Shown piece after piece: positions 51,252-60,106 of a DNA stretch of 64,000 nt. Both the position numbers and the translations under genes were made by a program. Source of the DNA: Chloroflexi bacterium AL-N1 (lineage in GTDB: Bacteria; Chloroflexota; Chloroflexia; Chloroflexales; Roseiflexaceae); the NCBI GenBank assembly GCA_013122435.1, contig WYDT01000012.1:62001-126000 (forward strand), written 5' to 3'. The number at the start of each line of letters is the position of its first letter. Positions within the stretch are counted from its first letter, which is position 1. The notes under the pieces are model-generated. The model saw nothing but the letters and a program-made list of their open reading frames with translations. It did no database searches and had not been told where the DNA came from.

Positions 51252-53156
51252 TTGTTTCATGTTGAATCGCTACTTGCGGCACGCTCGTTTCTTTCACCAC
51301 AGTTGGTTGACAATCGTCTGTTTTTCGTAAGCAACCTGAGTGGGCAATTGAGTTTATATGTGATGGATGAGGATGGCAGCATTCCTGAGCCACTGCTGCC
51401 TCCTAATATTGCGCTACAAAACCCTGATCTGATAAGCGGATACTTATTTTGTGTTTTTCCAAAGCTCGCACGGATTCTGGTCATGATTGATGAGGATGGC
51501 GATGAAAACTATCAGCCGATGTTTATCCCCATCGATGGGGGTTTTCCTGAACCAGCTTTTGCCGATGCGCTAGACCATACACGTGTAACATGTACAATCT
51601 GCGATACAGAACGGAACATGCTGTACTTCAGCGTCGAGTTACGACAAACACAATCCATCCAAGTCTATCGGGGCGATCTTAATACATCTACACTAACGCT
51701 GCTTACCGAGAGTAAATGGCTCTCCTACGTGGCAAGCTACAACGAGGATCATACTCTGGTCACCATCATCAATGGATACACTATGGGAGACACTATGCTC
51801 TCACTGTGGTCCCAAACTGGCGAACATACACAAATACTCCATGGAACGCCATTGGAAGAACGGAGTGAACATCAGCAGGTACCACTTAGTGCGATTTCTT
51901 CATGTTGCTTTACAGAACAAGATTGCGGACTTATATGCATCACGGCCCTCTTTGAAGACACCTACAGTATTGGGTATCTGGATCTTGACCATCCACAGGC
52001 AATCCATCCAGTCGGTGTAGCTGGTGCTGTTCACACAGGCATTGGTGAACTTGTGAGCCTCAAACATCTTGCCAACAATCGCTACCTGGTGACGTATAAT
52101 ATCGATGGTTGCTCGTGGGCCTATGAGGGTACCTTTGATGCAGATTCGTATACCATGCATCTTGATCAAGTCATCTGTGGGGCTGAAACCGTTTCAGACG
52201 GCGTGCTCGAATCAATACACTATGACACCATAACCGATTCATATGCGTTTGCCTTCTCAACCGCAACCTCTCCAATGCAGTTATACACATTTAATGCGGA
52301 CCGAAACCCACCCCTCGTCCAACACACACAGGAACGTGTACTTGGATTACCTGCACACCTGCTGGCCCCAGGCGAAGATGCTTCTTTCACATCGTGGGAT
52401 GGTCTACGCATCTCCGCACGGCTCTATCTCCCCTCCAACGAACTTAGCTACACCGGACCACGGCCACTGGTTTACTATGTTCACGGTGGACCACAGGGGC
52501 AAGAACGCCCCAATTTTGCATGGTTTTCTATGCCATTGATACAATACCTGACGCTTCATGGATTTGCTGTGTTCGTCCCCAATGCACGCGGGAGCACCGG
52601 CTATGGATTGAGCTATATGAAGCAGGTTGATCGCGATTGGGGTGGGAATGATCGACTTGATCATGTCCATGCCATGGAAGTATTGGCACAAGACTCACGT
52701 ATCGATACCACACGTGCCGCAGTTGTAGGGCGCTCCTACGGTGGATACATGACGCTCACATTGGCGACACGCCATCCGGAATTATGGTCAGCCGCAGTCG
52801 ATATGTTTGGACCGTATGATCTTCTAACGTTTATGGATCGCATTCCTGAGACATGGAAACCCTATTTTGCCATAGCAGTTGGAGACCCAACACGTGATCG
52901 GGATTTTCTGGCTGAGCGATCACCTAAAACCCACATCAATAACATCACCTGTCCGCTGCTGGTTATTCAGGGGCAGAACGACCCACGTGTCATCGAGCAA
53001 GAATCACGCGATGTCGTTGAGCAGCTACAAACACATGGAAAACAGGTTGAATATCTGATGTTTAAGAATGAGGGACACGATGTATTGAAATATGAAAATC
53101 GCATACAGTGCTACAACGCGATTACTACATTTTTTGTAACACATCTACAACCATAA
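51252..53156 (+). CDS. S9-family prolyl oligopeptidase-like peptidase
   Basis: 634 residues from TTG 51252, preferred because AAAGGAG lies six bases upstream; GTG 51213 would add 13 residues without a site. Residues 1-370 form a WD/propeller-like domain; the C-terminal alpha/beta hydrolase has VYYVHGGPQGQ (oxyanion), catalytic Ser in VVGRSYGGYMTL, Asp in VIQGQNDPRV and His in KNEGHDVLKYEN. No signal peptide, so cytoplasmic cleavage of short peptides is expected (acylaminoacyl-peptidase type). Confidence 0.92.
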   Translation: MFHVESLLAARSFLSPQLVDNRLFFVSNLSGQLSLYVMDEDGSIPEPLLPPNIALQNPDLISGYLFCVFPKLARILVMIDEDGDENYQPMFIPIDGGFPEPAFADALDHTRVTCTICDTERNMLYFSVELRQTQSIQVYRGDLNTSTLTLLTESKWLSYVASYNEDHTLVTIINGYTMGDTMLSLWSQTGEHTQILHGTPLEERSEHQQVPLSAISSCCFTEQDCGLICITALFEDTYSIGYLDLDHPQAIHPVGVAGAVHTGIGELVSLKHLANNRYLVTYNIDGCSWAYEGTFDADSYTMHLDQVICGAETVSDGVLESIHYDTITDSYAFAFSTATSPMQLYTFNADRNPPLVQHTQERVLGLPAHLLAPGEDASFTSWDGLRISARLYLPSNELSYTGPRPLVYYVHGGPQGQERPNFAWFSMPLIQYLTLHGFAVFVPNARGSTGYGLSYMKQVDRDWGGNDRLDHVHAMEVLAQDSRIDTTRAAVVGRSYGGYMTLTLATRHPELWSAAVDMFGPYDLLTFMDRIPETWKPYFAIAVGDPTRDRDFLAERSPKTHINNITCPLLVIQGQNDPRVIEQESRDVVEQLQTHGKQVEYLMFKNEGHDVLKYENRIQCYNAITTFFVTHLQP

Positions 53157-53159
53157 ACA

Positions 53160-53804
53160 CTAGAGATTCAGCACAATCTGTAGTGCAGCCGTGATACTTG
53201 TGACGGTGTAATCGACATAGGTTGCAGGCTGCTCATAACTGCCTGTCTCGTCGATCAGAATAGTGGTCATACCCAGCGTTTTAGCGGGCGCCAAATTGTG
53301 CTGTGTATCTTCGATAAACACCGTTTGCTCACCTGTTACGTTCATAGCTTCAAGCACGATCTGGTAGTTCACAAGGTCCGGTTTGGGTTGAGAACCAAAA
53401 TAACGCAGATCAAACACCTGCTCAAAATGGTGCTCAAGTTGAAGTGCGTGTAGTGCACGCTGTGCGTGTTCAGCAGGGGAGTTGGTAAAGATTGCTTTTG
53501 AAGCGGTGATAGTGCTTAATAAACGATCTACTTCTGCATCAAATGTCAGGAACTGTTCGAGTGCCACATCGTGAATGTACAGAAGGTATTGCTCGGTATC
53601 AACGGTATAATGCTGCTGCAAACCACGCAGTGTGGTGCCATGGCTCGCAAAATACTGGCGCCGAAGTTCGAGTGCCTCATCCAATTCAATGTGAAGTAAT
53701 TCCTGTAGATACTGTGTGATGCGTGTGCCGATGTGCAGAAGGAGACCTGAAGAGGCAGAATACAGGGTATTGTCCAAATCGCAGAGCAAGACGGATATCG
53801 ACAT
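53160..53804 (-). CDS. HAD hydrolase, pyrimidine 5'-nucleotidase-like
   Basis: 214 residues from ATG 53804 (ATG 53852 is possible; both sites weak). HAD motif I LLCDLDNTLYS, an all-helical C1 cap, motif II IFTNSPAEHA, Lys in GSQPKPDL, and motif IV VFIEDTQHNLAPAKTLGM, the SDT1/pyrimidine 5'-nucleotidase pattern. It lies downstream of ribY on the same strand; inclusion in the FMN-riboswitch transcript is possible. The family also includes phosphatases acting on FMN or riboflavin precursors, which would suit this position (inference). Confidence 0.85.
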   Translation of the reverse strand: MSISVLLCDLDNTLYSASSGLLLHIGTRITQYLQELLHIELDEALELRRQYFASHGTTLRGLQQHYTVDTEQYLLYIHDVALEQFLTFDAEVDRLLSTITASKAIFTNSPAEHAQRALHALQLEHHFEQVFDLRYFGSQPKPDLVNYQIVLEAMNVTGEQTVFIEDTQHNLAPAKTLGMTTILIDETGSYEQPATYVDYTVTSITAALQIVLNL

Positions 53805-53907
53805 ATGTTGGTGTCCATTGCAGCCGAAAGACGACGGATACGCTTGAGCCATTGTAGCACAACTGCCCGGTACCTGCCGTCTTCATTCACCTGAACATAA
53901 CTCGACA

Positions 53908-54978
53908 CTATTCAAGAAATGCTGTTGTATAGGCAGCATCGATATCAACATCTTCCTGTAACAACCCACTGTCGCGTAAAAAGGTCAACGTTGCCTCCCA
54001 GCTTTCAACATCGATATAGCCTAAACCTTCAGTAGGGGTAGAGTCGTTCTGCCAGTACACAAATGTTTCCTCCAAAACTGCACGCTCCGACATCTTTCCC
54101 TCTTCCGGTGCTGCCTGCAATTCGGGAATATATTCAAGACTTATCTCGAAGGCTTCATCAGGGTTATCAATAACTTCTTGTTTCGCACGCAAGGTTGCCT
54201 GCACAAAACCACGAACGACTGCTGGTTCTTCAGCAATCAACTTTTCACTGGCAATCAGACCATCGGAAGCCAGCGGGAAGGAATCAGCTACACGAATGAC
54301 ATTCAGATCAATCCCTTCTTGCTCAAGCCGCAGCGGCTCATTGTTACCATAGCCAGAGGCAACCTGCACCCGATCCTCCGTTAGTGCGGCGACTTGCGAA
54401 AAGCCAATCTCCTGAATATCCAGTTCACTCTCATCTATGTTGTTGGCATAGAGCACTGCTAAAAGACCAATATAGCTGGCCCCAAAACGCCCTGGAATGC
54501 CAACCGATTTTCCTCGCAGATCTTCAGGGCTGGTAATGTTTTCGGCAGCCTTGCTAAAAAACACTACGGGGAATTGTTGGCTATTCGTGGCCACGGTAAC
54601 AACTGATAAGTCCTGAGCCCGCGACAGCAACACTGAGTCGACACTGGACAACCCGAACTCTAAGGTCCCTTGTGCAACTCGCTGCACAACGTCCGTCTCA
54701 TAATTGTAGTCAAACTCGACACTTAAACCTTCTTCAGCATAATAGCCCTTTTGATCCGCCATGTAAAAGTGGGCAAACTGAACACTCGGAATAAAAGGCA
54801 TCGCCATTGTAACGGACCGCAAAGATGCTTCGGACTCATCTGCTGCATTATCCTGAGCATTGGTCACCTGATCAGCATCATTGGCCGGTGCATCCTCTGA
54901 ACCTGATTGGGCTGGTACACTTCCACAAGCACCGATCAACATCATCAGAACAGCCATAAATGAAAGTATGCGAACCAT
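53908..54978 (-). CDS. ribY: Riboflavin/precursor ABC transporter substrate-binding lipoprotein (RibY-like)
   Basis: 356 residues from ATG 54978 (GAGGAGG upstream). Signal peptide with lipobox LIGAC (Cys about residue 18), acidic linker, then an NMT1/THI5-type binding protein: AMPFIPSVQFAHFYMADQKG, GLSSVDSVLLSRAQ, LRGKSVGIPGRFGASYIG. In thiamine loci similar proteins bind a pyrimidine precursor, but here the gene is under an FMN riboswitch with a matching permease, as in the RibXY system described from Chloroflexus. Lipid-anchored, external. Confidence 0.85.
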   Translation of the reverse strand: MVRILSFMAVLMMLIGACGSVPAQSGSEDAPANDADQVTNAQDNAADESEASLRSVTMAMPFIPSVQFAHFYMADQKGYYAEEGLSVEFDYNYETDVVQRVAQGTLEFGLSSVDSVLLSRAQDLSVVTVATNSQQFPVVFFSKAAENITSPEDLRGKSVGIPGRFGASYIGLLAVLYANNIDESELDIQEIGFSQVAALTEDRVQVASGYGNNEPLRLEQEGIDLNVIRVADSFPLASDGLIASEKLIAEEPAVVRGFVQATLRAKQEVIDNPDEAFEISLEYIPELQAAPEEGKMSERAVLEETFVYWQNDSTPTEGLGYIDVESWEATLTFLRDSGLLQEDVDIDAAYTTAFLE

Positions 54979-55055
54979 AATGTCCTCCTCAAAGATCACA
55001 AAAAGATGGGTGAGCGCTTCAAAAATTACTCACCCACAATACCACGTCTATGTAT

Positions 55056-55883
55056 CTATGTTTCCCAACGTACAAGCAGACGTTCCAGTAAGGTTACCAT
55101 GAGATAAAAGGAAAGAGTTAAACCTGCCAGAGTGATGAGTGCAGCAAACATCAATGGGGTATCGAACAAGCCACGCGAGATATTGATGAGTGCCCCCAGA
55201 CCATCACGACCACTCACAAACTCACCCACGACTGCACCAGTGGTTGCCAAAGCCAGGCCCGCCTTTATACCGCCAAAGATACCGGGGAGCGCCAGTGGCA
55301 ACTCCACATGGCGCAGAGTTTGGAGCCGACTAGCGCCACTGATATGAGCCATTTCCAACAGTTCACGTGGTACACTCCGAATAGCCACGGTAGCACTACT
55401 TAAAATAGGAAAAAAAGTAACCAACGCTGCAACAAGAATTTTGGAATGTATCTCGGTACCCACCCACAAAATGATCAATGGCGCAATAGCAACCACCGGG
55501 ATTGCCTGAGTAGCGGCAAGCTGAGGAGCCAAGATACGCTCCAGGCGATGCGAATGTGCGAGAAAATATCCCAGAAATAGGCTGATAGACAACGCAATCA
55601 TAAAACCAAGCACGGCTTCTGTCAGGGTATACATCGTATGGTGAAGCAAAGTGCCATTCGCAAATTCATTGATTAAACGCTGTGCCACCACCTCAGGAGC
55701 AGGCAGAATAAACGCAGGATAATCACGAATCTCAACGAGGGCTTTCCAGGCAAATACAAAGAGTGTCAGAGAGACAAACAGGCCAATACCAGGTGAGACA
55801 GAGCGAGTCGCTGGTTTACGCGATGTTGTATGATGATCAACTTCGATATAGTCACGTTTGTACGAAATAGAACGCTGTTGCAT
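55056..55883 (-). CDS. ribX: Riboflavin ABC transporter permease (RibX-like)
   Basis: 275 residues from ATG 55883; a longer ORF to 56030 runs through the riboswitch terminator and is not real. Six helices, with the EAA-type coupling loop seen as ELLEMAHISGASRLQTLRHVE plus LPLALPGIFGG, as in the SsuC/ThiX/TauC family. First gene after the FMN riboswitch, followed by ribY. No ATPase gene is present in the window, so the ATP-binding subunit must be shared from elsewhere. Confidence 0.87.
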   Translation of the reverse strand: MQQRSISYKRDYIEVDHHTTSRKPATRSVSPGIGLFVSLTLFVFAWKALVEIRDYPAFILPAPEVVAQRLINEFANGTLLHHTMYTLTEAVLGFMIALSISLFLGYFLAHSHRLERILAPQLAATQAIPVVAIAPLIILWVGTEIHSKILVAALVTFFPILSSATVAIRSVPRELLEMAHISGASRLQTLRHVELPLALPGIFGGIKAGLALATTGAVVGEFVSGRDGLGALINISRGLFDTPLMFAALITLAGLTLSFYLMVTLLERLLVRWET

Positions 55884-55903
55884 TACATTGCCTTTTAAAA
55901 TAT

Positions 55904-55930
55904 AAAAACCCCGAAGTATACAACTTCGGG
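55904..55930 (-). terminator. Riboswitch-controlled terminator in the ribX leader
   Basis: Minus strand: CCCGAAG / CTTCGGG stem (55924-55930 and 55910-55916), seven-base loop, followed by G and TTTTT. It lies between the FMN aptamer and the ribX start codon, so it is the likely expression platform: FMN binding should favour termination. Confidence 0.8.
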
Positions 55931-56045
55931 ACAGGCAAGAACAGGATCTATTGACATACACACGCAGACAGCACCAACCGAATGTACCGCGTAGGTGTAC
56001 GCACACAACAGCTACGCTCACCAAAGGCAACGTAACATGTCGTTA

Positions 56046-56173
56046 ATCTTCTCCCATCCGGACTATACCGTCGGCCTCGGAATCTCACCGAGTCCTGCCA
56101 TTGGCTCGCGGGCTTATCGTTACTTATAAGAACGCATTACCGCCGGTCGGGAATTACACCCTGCCCCGAAGAT
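56046..56173 (-). promoter_or_regulatory. FMN riboswitch (RFN element)
   Basis: About 128 bases on the minus strand with the full RFN consensus: ATCTTCGGGGCAGGGTG at the 5' end, ATTCCCGACCGGCGGT, AGCCCGCGAGC, GCAGGACTCGGTGAGATTCC, GAGGCCGACGGTATAGTCC and GGATGGGAGAAGAT, whose outer ends pair as P1. It senses FMN and controls the ribX-ribY transcript through the terminator downstream. Confidence 0.97.
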
Positions 56174-56195
56174 TACTATCTCTATCATTTTTATC

Positions 56196-56224
56196 AGCAT
56201 AACATTTTCACAATCGCTTGTCAA
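56196..56224 (-). promoter_or_regulatory. Promoter of the FMN-riboswitch transcript
   Basis: Minus-strand TTGACA (56219-56224), 17-base spacer, TATGCT (56196-56201), about 23 bases ahead of the aptamer. Confidence 0.7.
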
Positions 56225-56416
56225 GGCCGCTATTGCCCATCACGGTGGCCAATACCTCAACACAACATAACTGGTTTTAGATCCAAACATATGCGTATGA
56301 TAGCCAAAAACGATGTATTTTGCTCAATCTATGTTAAAATAATACGCATAGATGTTTTATTTTGCACCCAATATAAACAGTATTTCAAGAGTTTTAATTG
56401 TAGGAGTTCCACCTAT

Positions 56417-56899
56417 ATGGATAAATTCTTCACTTATTTGAATACCATTCCAATGCCGGTCTGGCTTGCCATGATGTTTGCTCCAAAACACCATCTCACT
56501 GAACGATTAAGTCGTTCCAGTACGGTCTTTAGCATCGGAGCACTCCACTATGTTATCTCTCTCATTATTGCAATGCGTCAAGGGCAACGGGATGGGAATA
56601 AGATTGACTTTATGTCACTTGAAGGAGTACGAAGTATGCTGGGTACCCGAGAGGGAACCACGGCTGCCTGGACCCACATGATTGCGCTCGATCTCTTCAC
56701 AGGTGCCTGGATCTATCGACAATGTCGCGGTCTGAGTGCACCCGCGTGGGTACGTATTCCATCACTCTTTTTCACCCTGATGTCTGGCCCATTTGGACTA
56801 CTGCTCTTCTTGATCTGGTGGACCTTTGGCGCTAATAAAGGCGAGGCATTACCCGATATCGATATGAGCAGCGATAAGACAGAACACACCCAATCATAA
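56417..56899 (+). CDS. ABA4-like (DUF4281) membrane protein
   Basis: 161 residues from ATG 56417 (GGAG ten bases upstream). Four hydrophobic segments; the pattern MPVWLAMMFAPKHHLTERLS, DFMSLEGVRSMLGTREG, AWTHMIALDLFTGAWIYRQC and SLFFTLMSGPFGLLLFLIWW follows the DUF4281/ABA4 family, known from plant neoxanthin synthesis and bacterial rhodopsin/carotenoid loci. No carotenoid gene is adjacent here; the nearest neighbour is uvrC, 48 bases downstream on the same strand. Confidence 0.78.
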   Translation: MDKFFTYLNTIPMPVWLAMMFAPKHHLTERLSRSSTVFSIGALHYVISLIIAMRQGQRDGNKIDFMSLEGVRSMLGTREGTTAAWTHMIALDLFTGAWIYRQCRGLSAPAWVRIPSLFFTLMSGPFGLLLFLIWWTFGANKGEALPDIDMSSDKTEHTQS

Positions 56900-56947
56900 G
56901 CCTTTGTTCAAGCAAGATATCAACTGGTTTGTCGCTTTCATAACCAT

Positions 56948-58963
56948 ATGCGTGATTTTAGTCATACATCAATAGCCGAGCCTGCAGTTTTTGAAAAGCG
57001 CCTTAAGAATGCTCCTCAAAAACCGGGTGTGTATATCTGGAAAAACTCAGCTGGTGCTATACTGTATGTTGGCAAAAGCAAAAAACTACGTGACCGTATG
57101 CGTTCGTATTTCGCTGCACCACGTGGTCTGAATGCCAAAACTCGCCGTATGGTTGCACAAATCGCGGACTTTGAGATTATTCTTACTACCTCTGAACTCG
57201 AAGCGTTGTTGCTCGAGATGAATCTCATCAAGCAGCATCGACCCAAGTACAACATCCTGCTCAAAGACGATAAGAGTTATCCCTACATCAAGGTCACACT
57301 GCAGGATGGCTGGCCGCGCATCTTTACCACGCGCCGTGTTTTAGAGGATGGCGCACGCTATTTTGGACCGTATGCCAGTGCAGGTGCCGCACGACGCCTC
57401 CTCAAACAACTCAATCAACTCTTTGCGTTTCGGCCACCCTTCGACTGCAAGGATGATAAATTCAATCGTCATCGACGTCTTGGCAAACCGTGTATGTATT
57501 ACGATATCAAGCGTTGTCTTGGCCCTTGCGTACCCGGCCTTGTCTCTCAACAGGAATATCATGCAACGATTGAAGCCGTCTGTCGCTTTCTCGAAGGAAA
57601 ATCCGAGCAGATTGTACGAGACTTACGGCGCAAAATGGCCACAGCTTCTGAGGAAATGGCATTTGAGCGGGCGGCCTACCTGCGTGACCAGATCCGCGAC
57701 ATCGAGAAGCTTACAGAACAGCAGCAGGTATTACGCACGGTTGCGACAGATCAGGACGTGATTGCCTTCGCACGTGAAGAGGGCTCAGCCGTAGTGCAGA
57801 TCTTCTATATTCGTGGTGGCAAGCTCATCGGTTCAGAGCCGTTTGCCCTACAGAATACCGAAGACGAAGACAATCAACGCTTGCTGACTTCATTTCTTAC
57901 CCAATTCTACGATAGTGCCGCGCAAGTGCCACCCCACATCCTCCTTGCCGATTATGTCGAGGAGCCTGCTATCATCGAGCAATGGCTACGCCAAAAGGGT
58001 GGGCACAAAGTTGAAATTCAAGTACCCCGGCGTGGGGAGAAGAAAAAACTCGTCGATCTCGCATCACAGAACGCCTCTCAAAAGCTTGAAGAGCTACGGT
58101 TACAATGGGTCAATAGTGAACAGCGCGCCATCGCAGGACTCACCGAACTTCGCAGCCTGATCGATCTGCCGGATCTGCCCACCAGGATTGAGTGCTATGA
58201 CATCTCCAACACACAGGGAACCAACTCGGTCGGGGCCATGGTCGTCTTTGAGCAGGGCATCCCCAAGAAAAATCGCTATCGCAAATTCCGTATTAAGACG
58301 GTCGATGGTGCGAATGATGTTGCTTCGATTCAGGAGATTCTACGACGACGTTTCAAACGAGCCTCTGAGTCCATTGGCGAGGAATTAGCACTACGTGCTA
58401 ATGGTCAGAGTGATGAGCAAGACACACTCGATACATACGACAAGAGCGAAGCAACTTCTCAGGAAGAGGCCATACAACAGGTAGCGGAGGGCAAAACAGA
58501 ACAGCGAGACGATAGCACCTGGGCCGAGATCCCCGATCTGATCCTGATCGATGGCGGCGTGGGACAACTCAATGGCGCGATAGAAGTGCTGCGAGAACTC
58601 AACTTCGATCATATTCCTGTCGCTGGTGTCGTCAAAGGCACGAAACGGGACCGTTTTGATCTGTTGCTACCAGGAGCTTCCCAACTAATCGTTCTGGAAC
58701 GCACCAGCCCGGCGCTCCGGCTTGTGCAAACGATAGATGAAGAAACTGACCGCTTTGCTAAACAATACCATCGCTCCTTGCGGACCAAATCGACCATCAA
58801 ATCGATGCTGGACGATATAGCTGGTATTGGCCCCAAACGCAAACGCGCGCTGCTCAAAGCCTTTGGTTCGCTGGATGGCATTCGTGAGGCCAGCGTGGAT
58901 GAGCTTGCCGCAATACCTGGCATGACCCACAAGAGTGCCGAGGAATTGAAGAGTCTGCTCTGA
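56948..58963 (+). CDS. uvrC: Excinuclease ABC subunit C
   Basis: 671 residues. GIY-YIG nuclease at the N-terminus (GVYIWKNSAGAILYVGKSKK), the Cys-containing GKPCMYYDIKRCLGPCVPGL, UVR motif AYLRDQIRDIEKL, RNase H-like endonuclease (IECYDISNTQGTNSVGAMVV; LILIDGGVGQL) and C-terminal helix-hairpin-helix pair ending SAEELKSLL. It makes both incisions in nucleotide excision repair with UvrAB. A linker of about 50 residues rich in Gln/Glu/Asp (about 490-530) is longer than in many homologues. Confidence 0.97.
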   Translation: MRDFSHTSIAEPAVFEKRLKNAPQKPGVYIWKNSAGAILYVGKSKKLRDRMRSYFAAPRGLNAKTRRMVAQIADFEIILTTSELEALLLEMNLIKQHRPKYNILLKDDKSYPYIKVTLQDGWPRIFTTRRVLEDGARYFGPYASAGAARRLLKQLNQLFAFRPPFDCKDDKFNRHRRLGKPCMYYDIKRCLGPCVPGLVSQQEYHATIEAVCRFLEGKSEQIVRDLRRKMATASEEMAFERAAYLRDQIRDIEKLTEQQQVLRTVATDQDVIAFAREEGSAVVQIFYIRGGKLIGSEPFALQNTEDEDNQRLLTSFLTQFYDSAAQVPPHILLADYVEEPAIIEQWLRQKGGHKVEIQVPRRGEKKKLVDLASQNASQKLEELRLQWVNSEQRAIAGLTELRSLIDLPDLPTRIECYDISNTQGTNSVGAMVVFEQGIPKKNRYRKFRIKTVDGANDVASIQEILRRRFKRASESIGEELALRANGQSDEQDTLDTYDKSEATSQEEAIQQVAEGKTEQRDDSTWAEIPDLILIDGGVGQLNGAIEVLRELNFDHIPVAGVVKGTKRDRFDLLLPGASQLIVLERTSPALRLVQTIDEETDRFAKQYHRSLRTKSTIKSMLDDIAGIGPKRKRALLKAFGSLDGIREASVDELAAIPGMTHKSAEELKSLL

Positions 58964-59008
58964 TTATGCATTATGTCAACACAGAACCCTGAGACTTAGA
59001 GAGTTATA

Positions 59009-60055
59009 TCACCGTAGAAGACGACAGATAATACCCAGTGCGACATGCAAAAGTATGTTTACTTGATCATTTATTTCTCCAGCCTGTCGATATAGTGCTC
59101 CCGCTTCTTCATATCGGTTTAGATCCAAAAGATATACATTGCCTAGGCGATAATAAAATCCACTCAAACCTCCCGCTAAGGCTCCACCATTTTTAGGCAA
59201 TAACTTGAGAGACCTGTCAACAAGCATTCGCACCAAAGAACAATATTCAAGCGATTTTCATCATCAATTCTCAACAAATAACGACTACACTGCAAATAGA
59301 GAATAGCTTGTTGGACATCTGTGAGCTTCCACAACGCCGTCGCTGATTGGATGGCTTTTTCCACAAGTTGTAATATCTACTGAGGGAGGATATGTGCTTT
59401 TAGTAGCAAACTGCAACACATTGCGTAGCATCTGAAGTTGGTTTCTTATAGTAGTATGTTGCACTGGATAACGGACACTTCCTACCAGTATCTGGATTGT
59501 TTCGGTTGTCAGTCTGCCACCCTTTCGCCACTCCTTACGAAGAGAAACAACAGTACTGTATAGATTTAGCGGATCTGCTGTCCAGCCAACCTGAAACTCC
59601 TGGGCGATGTCAAGTAGTGTACTGGTTGTTTCAGGATGAAATTCCTGTGCTTCGATAAAAAGAGGCGCTATTGTTTGCACCACCTGCTCACCACTACGAT
59701 CAGTCCAGCAAAACGCATTGGCAAAACTAAGCAGCAGATGACGCCATGCTGTACCATTCCACAATGGCTTACGCTGCGTTGGCACAGGTTGTTCTGCGGA
59801 CATTTTCAGTCGTTCATCAAGTTTAGTAATAGCTTGCTCAGATGCTTTACGCTGGTTCAACAGTTTGACCGGAGCAGCCATATCGCTGCCATGTTCTGCG
59901 ATCTGTTTTTGTACTGTTCGCAGATTCTGCCTGTAGACATCACGTTCAGACATAAGTTCCGTACGCTCTGCCAAACGCCACCTTACGCTGTCGTTGTCGA
60001 CGTGCTGCAATAGACTGAGCCATAGAGTATTCCTCAAACGATCAAAACATCTCAA
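59009..60055 (-). pseudogene. Frameshifted TPR-repeat protein gene
   Basis: One reading frame covers about 60055-59378, continues after a shift in another frame (LVEKAIQSATALWKLTDVQ ... RIDDENRL) to about 59245, then shifts back (LVRMLVDRSLKLLPKNGG) to 59009. The joined product of about 345 residues ends in a TPR-like helix pair, YRLGNVYLLDLNRYEEAGAL. The N-terminal part is not recognised. Two shifts in 150 bases point to decay, though sequencing error cannot be excluded. Confidence 0.65.
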
Positions 60056-60106
60056 AATATATAAACGTTTGAAGTAACGACTTTCGGTAGAAGAGTTACA
60101 AAATTG

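Noticed and set aside
53908..55883. Thiamine-precursor (ThiXY) assignment for the ABC genes
   Set aside because: Sequence families alone would allow it, but the upstream aptamer is a full RFN (FMN) element and not a TPP element.
55884..56030. N-terminal extension of ribX to 56030
   Set aside because: The extra 49 residues run through the terminator hairpin of the riboswitch, are Cys-rich and signal-less; ATG 55883 is the natural start.
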